Source: Deinococcus radiopugnans ATCC 19172 (GTDB taxonomy: Bacteria; Deinococcota; Deinococci; Deinococcales; Deinococcaceae). From it: a stretch of 57,619 bases of DNA. Position numbers and translations under genes: made by a program. Below, piece after piece: positions 53,109 to 57,619 of this stretch (its first letter is position 1; each line of letters begins with the position of its first letter). The stretch lies in NCBI RefSeq assembly GCF_006335125.1, contig NZ_VDMO01000022.1, positions 1-57,619 on the forward strand, read 5' to 3'. Under the pieces are notes generated by a model. The model was given only the letters and a program-made list of their open reading frames with translations. It searched no databases and was not told where the DNA came from.

Positions 53109-54125
53109 ATGAACACCCCACAGTGGAAACGCAACCTGAGCCTCACGGCGGCCATGCTGGGTACCCTGGCCGGCGCGCAGACGTACAGCGGCCCCAAAGC
53201 TGTGGTCTATATCGGGGACAGGTGGTGCCGGGGCGGGTACTGTTCGGGCAGCGTCTACGCCGCCTTCGAGGAGGCGATGAACCGGGCGCTGACCGCCAGC
53301 GGCTACGTGGAGGCCGTGCGCAAGAAGGACGGGGCGCCGCTGCAGATGGCCGGAGGCGTGACCGATGTCAGCAGCAGCAGCAGCGTGTGCCTGCCCATCG
53401 TGGGCTGCCTGCGCGGCAAGACGGTGCGGGCTAGCATGGAACTGACCGACACGGCCAGCGGCGCGGTCAAGTGGAACGAGAGCTGCGAGGGCACCAGCGG
53501 CGGCGTCAGCACCTGGGGCTGGTGGGGCGGCAGCGTGTACCTCGACAGCGACGAGGGCAAGGCGGTGGCCGACTGCGCCGGGAAACTGGTGCAGAAGCTG
53601 ACCGCCAGCGGCGCACTGACCCCGTACCTGGGCCAGACCGGGCCGGTCCAGGCGGTGGCCGCGCCGACGGCAGCCCCCACCGCGCCTCCGGCCCCGGCCG
53701 CCCAGGCCAGCCAGCCGGTGGAACAGCTGGGCGGCATGCTCAAGACCCTGGCCTTCGCGGACATGAACGCGCTGTTTACCAGCGATCCCTACAACCCGGT
53801 CAAGGTCAAGGAGCTGAACGCGGCGGCCACCAGCGCCACCCTGGCCCGCGCCTCGGGCGTGCAGCTCAAGGTCTCGTCCACCGAGAAGGCCGGGGCCTAC
53901 ACGCTGGTTGGCGTGACCTACACGCTGCCCGGCGGCCAGGAAAAGTTCGTGCAGCTGGCGGTCACGGCCGATCCCAGCCTCAACCCACGCGGCGGCACGC
54001 GCCTGCTGTACCTGTCGGCCTTTAACCCGCTGCGAACCTCCACCCCGGCGCTGGACGGCCTGAGCCGCAATGTCGAGACCCTGCTGGGTGACCTGCACGC
54101 GGCGCTGGGCCTGCCAGGACTGTAG
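53109..54125 (+). CDS. Secreted cysteine-containing protein of unknown function
   Basis: 338 residues with a signal peptide (KRNLSLTAAMLGTLAGAQTY; cleavage near 22). The mature N-terminal half has six cysteines (WCRGGYC, VCLPIVGC, ESC, ADC) and the pattern FEEAMNRALTASGYVEAV, which recalls CsgG/LpoB-like outer-envelope domains, but weakly. A Pro/Ala-rich linker at about 185-205 separates a second domain (beta-strand pattern VQLKVSSTEKAGAYTLVGVTYTLPGG) that I do not recognise. GGAGG precedes the ATG. It lies between the ThiPQ-like genes and thiN on the same strand; a link with thiamine transport is not shown. Confidence 0.72.
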   Translation: MNTPQWKRNLSLTAAMLGTLAGAQTYSGPKAVVYIGDRWCRGGYCSGSVYAAFEEAMNRALTASGYVEAVRKKDGAPLQMAGGVTDVSSSSSVCLPIVGCLRGKTVRASMELTDTASGAVKWNESCEGTSGGVSTWGWWGGSVYLDSDEGKAVADCAGKLVQKLTASGALTPYLGQTGPVQAVAAPTAAPTAPPAPAAQASQPVEQLGGMLKTLAFADMNALFTSDPYNPVKVKELNAAATSATLARASGVQLKVSSTEKAGAYTLVGVTYTLPGGQEKFVQLAVTADPSLNPRGGTRLLYLSAFNPLRTSTPALDGLSRNVETLLGDLHAALGLPGL

Positions 54126-54172
54126 GCCGCGGTGCCAGAAGTCCAGGCGCAACGAGCCGCTCCACTGCCCCG

Positions 54173-54814
54173 GTGATCGCCTGGATTCTGGTCGGCGGAC
54201 GGCTGACCTTCACCCCCGCGCTGGACACCCTGCCGCGCCCGGCCCTGGTGGTGGCGGCGGACGGGGGCGCACGCCACGCGGCGGGCCTGGGCGTGACCGT
54301 GGACGCCTGGGTGGGCGACTTCGACTCCTCGGACGGTGTGACGGTGGACGCCCCACGCGAGGTCCACCCGGCGGCCAAGAACGAGACCGACGCCGAGCTG
54401 GCGGTGCAGGTGGCGCTGGGGCGCGGGGCCACCGAACTGGTGTTCCTGGGGGCCTTCGGCGGGCGTTTCGACCACGCGGCAGCGTTGCTGCTGGGCGGCG
54501 TGCGGCTGGCGCGCGACGGCCTGCGCGTGACCCTGAGCAGCGGCGACGAGTGGGCCTGGCCGCTGCTGCCCGCCTCTCCCCTGTCGCTGGCCCTGCCCCC
54601 CGGCGTGACCCTGAGCGTGGTGGCCTGCCACGACCTGCACGGCCTGATCCTGGGTGGGGTGCGCTGGCCGCTGCAGGGCGCGGACGTGCCGCTGGGCAGC
54701 GGCTGGACGGTCAGCAACGAGACCAACGGTGAGGCCGTAACTGCGTCTTTGCAGGACGGTTACGGCCTTGTCACCGCGCTGTGGAAGGGCGAGCCTTCCG
54801 CCCTCCATCCCTGA
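54173..54814 (+). CDS. thiN: Thiamine pyrophosphokinase
   Basis: Transfers pyrophosphate from ATP to thiamine. 213 residues. AADGGARHAA and GDFDSSD (metal and ATP site), KNETDAELAVQVAL, and GAFGGRFDH are the TPK core. The second domain ends in TNGEAVTASLQDGYGLV. GTG at 54173 is the first start in frame; there is no strong ribosome site. The stop lies 11 bp before mobile element copy 4. Confidence 0.92.
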   Translation: MIAWILVGGRLTFTPALDTLPRPALVVAADGGARHAAGLGVTVDAWVGDFDSSDGVTVDAPREVHPAAKNETDAELAVQVALGRGATELVFLGAFGGRFDHAAALLLGGVRLARDGLRVTLSSGDEWAWPLLPASPLSLALPPGVTLSVVACHDLHGLILGGVRWPLQGADVPLGSGWTVSNETNGEAVTASLQDGYGLVTALWKGEPSALHP

Positions 54815-54825
54815 AGTTTGAATTA

Positions 54826-54959
54826 TACGGACTCCGATTGAAAGGTGTTGGAAACACCTGGAAATCCGAGCAGAGCGAGAAAGAGAAAAACGGGTTCCGG
54901 ACGTGGAGTGTAGGAACCGGCGCTCTCCTGGTTCCTACACGAAACAAACGGAATCCGTA
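54826..54959 (+). mobile_element. Miniature inverted-repeat element, copy 4 (134 bp)
   Basis: Ends TACGGACTCCG and CGGAATCCGTA. Flanked by TTA on both sides (54823-54825, 54960-54962). The right TTA is the TAA stop of the MDR oxidoreductase. Hairpins AGGTGTT/AACACCT at 54843-54859 and TAGGAACC/GGTTCCTA at 54911-54937. Same length and orientation as copy 1, so these are the least decayed copies. Confidence 0.9.
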
Positions 54960-55979
54960 TTACAGCTTGACCACCATTTTCCCGGTATTCTGGCCGTCCA
55001 GCAGGCCCATGAAAGCCCCTGGCATGTGGTCGATGCCTTCCACCACCGTCTCGTCGTAATGCAACTGGCCGGACGCGATCCAGCCGCCGACCTCCTGCAC
55101 GAACTTGGGAAACAGGTGGTTGTAGCTGCCGACGATGAAGCCCTTGAGGGTGAGCTGCTTGCCAATCGCCAGCCCCAGATTGCGCGGGGCACTGGGGGCT
55201 TCGGTGGCGTTGTACTGGCTGATGGCCCCGCACAGCGCCGCGCGCCCGAATGTGTTGAAGGCGAACAGCGCGGCTTCCAGGTGGTCGCCACCCACGTTGT
55301 CAAAGTACACGTCAATGCCGCCCGGGGCGGCCTCCCGCAGCAGTTTGGTGACCGAGCCGTCCTTGTAGTTGAAGGCGGCGTCGAAGCCCAGTTTACCCGT
55401 CAGGTGAGCCACCTTGTCGGCGGACCCGGCGCTGCCGATCACGCGCCCCGCCCCCTTCAAGCGGGCGATCTGGCCCACGGCGCTGCCCACCGCGCCCGCC
55501 GCGCCCGACACGAACACCACGTCCCCCTCCTTGAACGCCGCCACGTCCAGCAGGCCCGCGTAGGCGGTCAGACCGGGCATGCCCAGAATGCCCAGGTAGG
55601 CGCTGGGCGAGACGCCGTCCATGGCGTCCACCCGGCGCGCCGCTTTCGCCGGCAGCAGCGCGTGGGTGCGCCATCCCTGATCGTGCAGCACCAGATCGCC
55701 CACGCTCAGGCCGTCGGCATTCGAGGCGATCACCTCGCCCACCGCGCCGCCGGTCATGGTCTCGTTCAGCGCGAAGGGGGGCGTGTAGGACTTGACGTCG
55801 TTCATGCGCCCGCGCATGTAGGGATCGACGCTCAGGAACAGGTTGCGGACCAGCACCTGGCCCTCGCCCGGCTGCCCAAGTTCGCGGCCCACCAGCGCAA
55901 AATCGCTGTCTTTGGGCGCACCCTGAGGGCGGGCGGCCAGTTGAACCTCACGGGACATCGTCTTTTCTGAAATCGTCAT
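54960..55979 (-). CDS. NADP-dependent medium-chain oxidoreductase (CurA/leukotriene-B4-reductase type)
   Basis: 339 residues without zinc ligands. LSVDPYMRGRMND, GLTAYAGLLDVA, VSGAAGAVGSAVGQIARLKG (NADP Rossmann) and VYFDNVGGDHLEAAL are typical of the LTB4DH/CurA group that reduces alpha,beta-unsaturated ketones and aldehydes. Start 55979 is provisional; an ATG at 55958 (SREVQLAARPQG) is the common family start. Its TAA stop is the target duplication of mobile element copy 4. Confidence 0.92.
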   Translation of the reverse strand: MTISEKTMSREVQLAARPQGAPKDSDFALVGRELGQPGEGQVLVRNLFLSVDPYMRGRMNDVKSYTPPFALNETMTGGAVGEVIASNADGLSVGDLVLHDQGWRTHALLPAKAARRVDAMDGVSPSAYLGILGMPGLTAYAGLLDVAAFKEGDVVFVSGAAGAVGSAVGQIARLKGAGRVIGSAGSADKVAHLTGKLGFDAAFNYKDGSVTKLLREAAPGGIDVYFDNVGGDHLEAALFAFNTFGRAALCGAISQYNATEAPSAPRNLGLAIGKQLTLKGFIVGSYNHLFPKFVQEVGGWIASGQLHYDETVVEGIDHMPGAFMGLLDGQNTGKMVVKL

Positions 55980-56052
55980 GGGGGTATTGGGCTGCCTGTG
56001 ACGCCAGACCAATGTGACACGGGTTTCAATAAAGATCGGCTCAGACCCGTTC

Positions 56053-57309
56053 TCAGCCGTCCGGGCTGGCGGCGGCGGCCCGGCGGACCAGCGGCAGAAT
56101 GGTCAGGCCCTGCACGGCAATCGTAAACAGCACGATGGCGTAGGTGACGGTCACGATGTGCGTGCGGTGCGGGCTGGCGGGCAGGCTCAGGGCCAGACTG
56201 ATGGCGATGCCGCCGCGCAGGCCACCCCAGGTCAGCAGCCGCACGGTATACGCGCCGTAGCCCTCGCGGGCGCGGACCAGCGCGAAGGGCAGCGCGACGC
56301 TGATCCAGCGGGCGGCCAGCGCCACGACGATCAGCACGGCGCTGGCGATCAGCTGCGCGCCGGTGGTGCGGGTCAGCAGCACGTCCAGCCCGATAAAGGC
56401 AAACAGCAGAATGTTCAGCACCTGATCGATGGTCTCCCAGAAACTCTCCACCAGTTCTCCGGTTTCCTCGCTGAAGACCGCGTGCCGGTTGGCCGAGATC
56501 ACCAGTCCGGCCACGACCATCGCCAGCGGCCCGCTGATGCCCATCGCGGCGGCGGCCACGTAGCCGCCCACCACCAGTGCCAGCGTGACCAGCACCTCTA
56601 CGGCGTGCTGGTTGATGCTGCGCAGCAGCAGGTAGCCCCACACCCCCAGGATGCCGCCGAACAACAGGCCGCCGCCGGCCTCTCGCACGAACAGGGTCAG
56701 CACCTCCAGCGCGCTCACGCCGCCGTCATGTCGCCCACCGATGCCCGCCACGCCCGCCAGCGCCAGAAAGATCACCACGCCGACGCCGTCGTTGAACAGG
56801 CTCTCCCCGGCGATCAGGGTCTCGATCCGGGCCGGAACCCTGGCCCGCTTCAGGAGGTCCAGCACCGCCACCGGATCGGTGGGACTGATCAACGCTCCGA
56901 ACAGCAGCGCCCAGATCAGCGGCACGTCGAGACCCAGCAGCCCAAAGACGAAGTACGCCGCGAAGCCGATCAGGAAGGTGCTGATCAGCGTACTCAGGAA
57001 GGCCAGCGTCAGGATGCTGCCGCGCTGACGCAGCAGTTGCCGGGCGTCCAGACCCAGCGCCCCCGCGAACAGCAGCACCGCCAGAATGCCGTTAAGGACA
57101 AAATTCGTGAAATTCAGCGTCTTGAGCAGGTCTGCGGCCCAGCCGCGCACGCCGGGCACCAGTCCCAGCGCGTCGAGGGCGATCAGCACGATGCTCGCCA
57201 GCGCCCCCGACAGCGTGACGCCCACAGTGGTCGGAAAATGGATGAAGCGTTCGTTGAGGTACGCCAGCAGCGCCGTAACGCACAGCAGCGTGGCAAAGGC
57301 GGTCAGCAT
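56053..57309 (-). CDS. Na+/H+ antiporter, CPA1 (NhaP-like)
   Basis: 418 residues with about 12 membrane helices. SPTDPVAVLDLLKR and ESLFNDGVGVVIF hold the conserved Asp and the N-D ion-binding pair of CPA1 antiporters. GLRGGIAISLALSLP is another family signature. Exchanges external protons for sodium or lithium. The ATG at 57309 is set by TATCCT seven bases upstream, with no ribosome site; the in-frame extension to 57387 crosses that promoter and is not conserved in type. Confidence 0.93.
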   Translation of the reverse strand: MLTAFATLLCVTALLAYLNERFIHFPTTVGVTLSGALASIVLIALDALGLVPGVRGWAADLLKTLNFTNFVLNGILAVLLFAGALGLDARQLLRQRGSILTLAFLSTLISTFLIGFAAYFVFGLLGLDVPLIWALLFGALISPTDPVAVLDLLKRARVPARIETLIAGESLFNDGVGVVIFLALAGVAGIGGRHDGGVSALEVLTLFVREAGGGLLFGGILGVWGYLLLRSINQHAVEVLVTLALVVGGYVAAAAMGISGPLAMVVAGLVISANRHAVFSEETGELVESFWETIDQVLNILLFAFIGLDVLLTRTTGAQLIASAVLIVVALAARWISVALPFALVRAREGYGAYTVRLLTWGGLRGGIAISLALSLPASPHRTHIVTVTYAIVLFTIAVQGLTILPLVRRAAAASPDG

Positions 57310-57316
57310 CGGCTCA

Positions 57317-57322
57317 AGGATA
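57317..57322 (-). promoter_or_regulatory. Leaderless -10 for the antiporter
   Basis: TATCCT, 7 nt before the ATG at 57309. Confidence 0.6.
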
Positions 57323-57420
57323 GAGCGTCTCAGGAAGATGGGACGTGGCCTGCCGCCCCTCTCAATTCGGCCTGAAGAGTCTGGCAAGCAGACGGTTCCC
57401 CGTGAGACGAGTGCGCGTGG

Positions 57421-57453
57421 ACATCTAAGTATGCCGCACTTAACATCTAAGTA
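57421..57453. repeat. Direct repeat near the IS630 end
   Basis: ACATCTAAGTA occurs at 57421-57431 and 57443-57453. The sequence is AT-rich and lies between the antiporter and the transposase stop, so it probably belongs to the terminal region of the insertion sequence. The outer end cannot be fixed. Confidence 0.55.
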
Positions 57454-57468
57454 GATCGCGAATAGTTT

Positions 57469-57618
57469 TTAGATAAATTGAGCGTCCAGAATCGTTAAGG
57501 CCGCGTAGAGGGCCTTGCGCAATTCGGCGACAGTGTCATAGCAGCGCCTGGGCAGCAAAAATCCCTTAAGTCGTCGCCAGACGGCCTCAATCAGGTTCAA
57601 CATTGGCGCGTAGGGCGG
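57469..57618 (-). mobile_element. IS630-family transposase, C-terminal fragment (runs off window)
   Basis: The final 49 codons and TAA stop are present. PPYAPMLNLIEAVWRRLKGFL is the IS630 (DDE_3) C-terminal signature with the catalytic glutamate in NLIEAVW. The N-terminal part lies beyond 57619, so whether the element is intact cannot be told. Confidence 0.85.
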
Positions 57619-57619
57619 C

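Overview
The window looks like a chromosomal segment of a Deinococcus-type bacterium. It is GC-rich, the protein sequences fit that group (DnaB, the Tu/L33/SecE/NusG/L11/L1/L10/L12 block, RtcB, a PaaZ-type fusion, DUF937 and DUF2239 proteins), and many genes have a TAnnnT -10 hexamer only 6-7 nt before the start codon with no ribosome binding site. That leaderless layout is characteristic of Deinococcus. Species cannot be named from the sequence alone.

Layout. 344-2361: dnaB and a Nudix hydrolase, coupled. 2445-8713: a GDP-sugar block with a catalytically degraded GDP-fucose-synthase paralogue, a 915-residue BTAD/ATPase regulator, and the divergent pair gmd-fcl. 8798-12088: a membrane-anchored DUF937/Ig-like protein, a small protein and a VOC protein. 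12153-17670: paaZ, an NmrA-like gene, pyrC and a DECR2-type dienoyl-CoA reductase. 17981-26226: phosphoesterase, two acetyltransferases, a frameshifted CPBP protease, arginase, DinB, Dus, RtcB and an orphan NMT1/THI5-like binding protein. 26492-30342: a heterodimeric ABC exporter with one degenerate ATP site. 30740-36952: the translation core, tRNA-Thr/Tyr/Gly/Thr - tuf - (an FMN-binding-like gene) - rpmG - secE - nusG - rplK - rplA - rplJ - rplL; rpoBC does not follow. 37023-42349: a DUF2239/GIY-YIG/LRV operon behind a striking direct-repeat operator, a two-gene membrane operon, and a GGDEF protein with a decayed EAL domain. 42422-49252: tRNA-Pro, acs, LigT-like, SDR, Rieske ferredoxin, an acidic disordered protein, ankyrin and thiolase. 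49317-54814: a four-cluster ferredoxin, a ThiP/ThiQ-like ABC pair, a secreted Cys-rich protein and thiamine pyrophosphokinase. 54960-57618: MDR oxidoreductase, Na+/H+ antiporter and the 3' end of an IS630-family transposase.

The most unusual signal is a family of four 134-174 bp miniature elements (16448, 21059, 26318, 54826). They have inverted ends TACGGA...TCCGTA, exact 3-bp TNA target duplications, and an internal hairpin whose stem changes by compensatory substitutions. Three of the four sit precisely on the stop codon of a gene, so the target duplication is the stop codon itself; the fourth splits the pyrC promoter. A second, different palindromic repeat (17841-17980) also ends at a stop codon. 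These elements and the roughly 16 leaderless promoters are the parts most worth following up. No CRISPR array, prophage or complete insertion sequence was seen.
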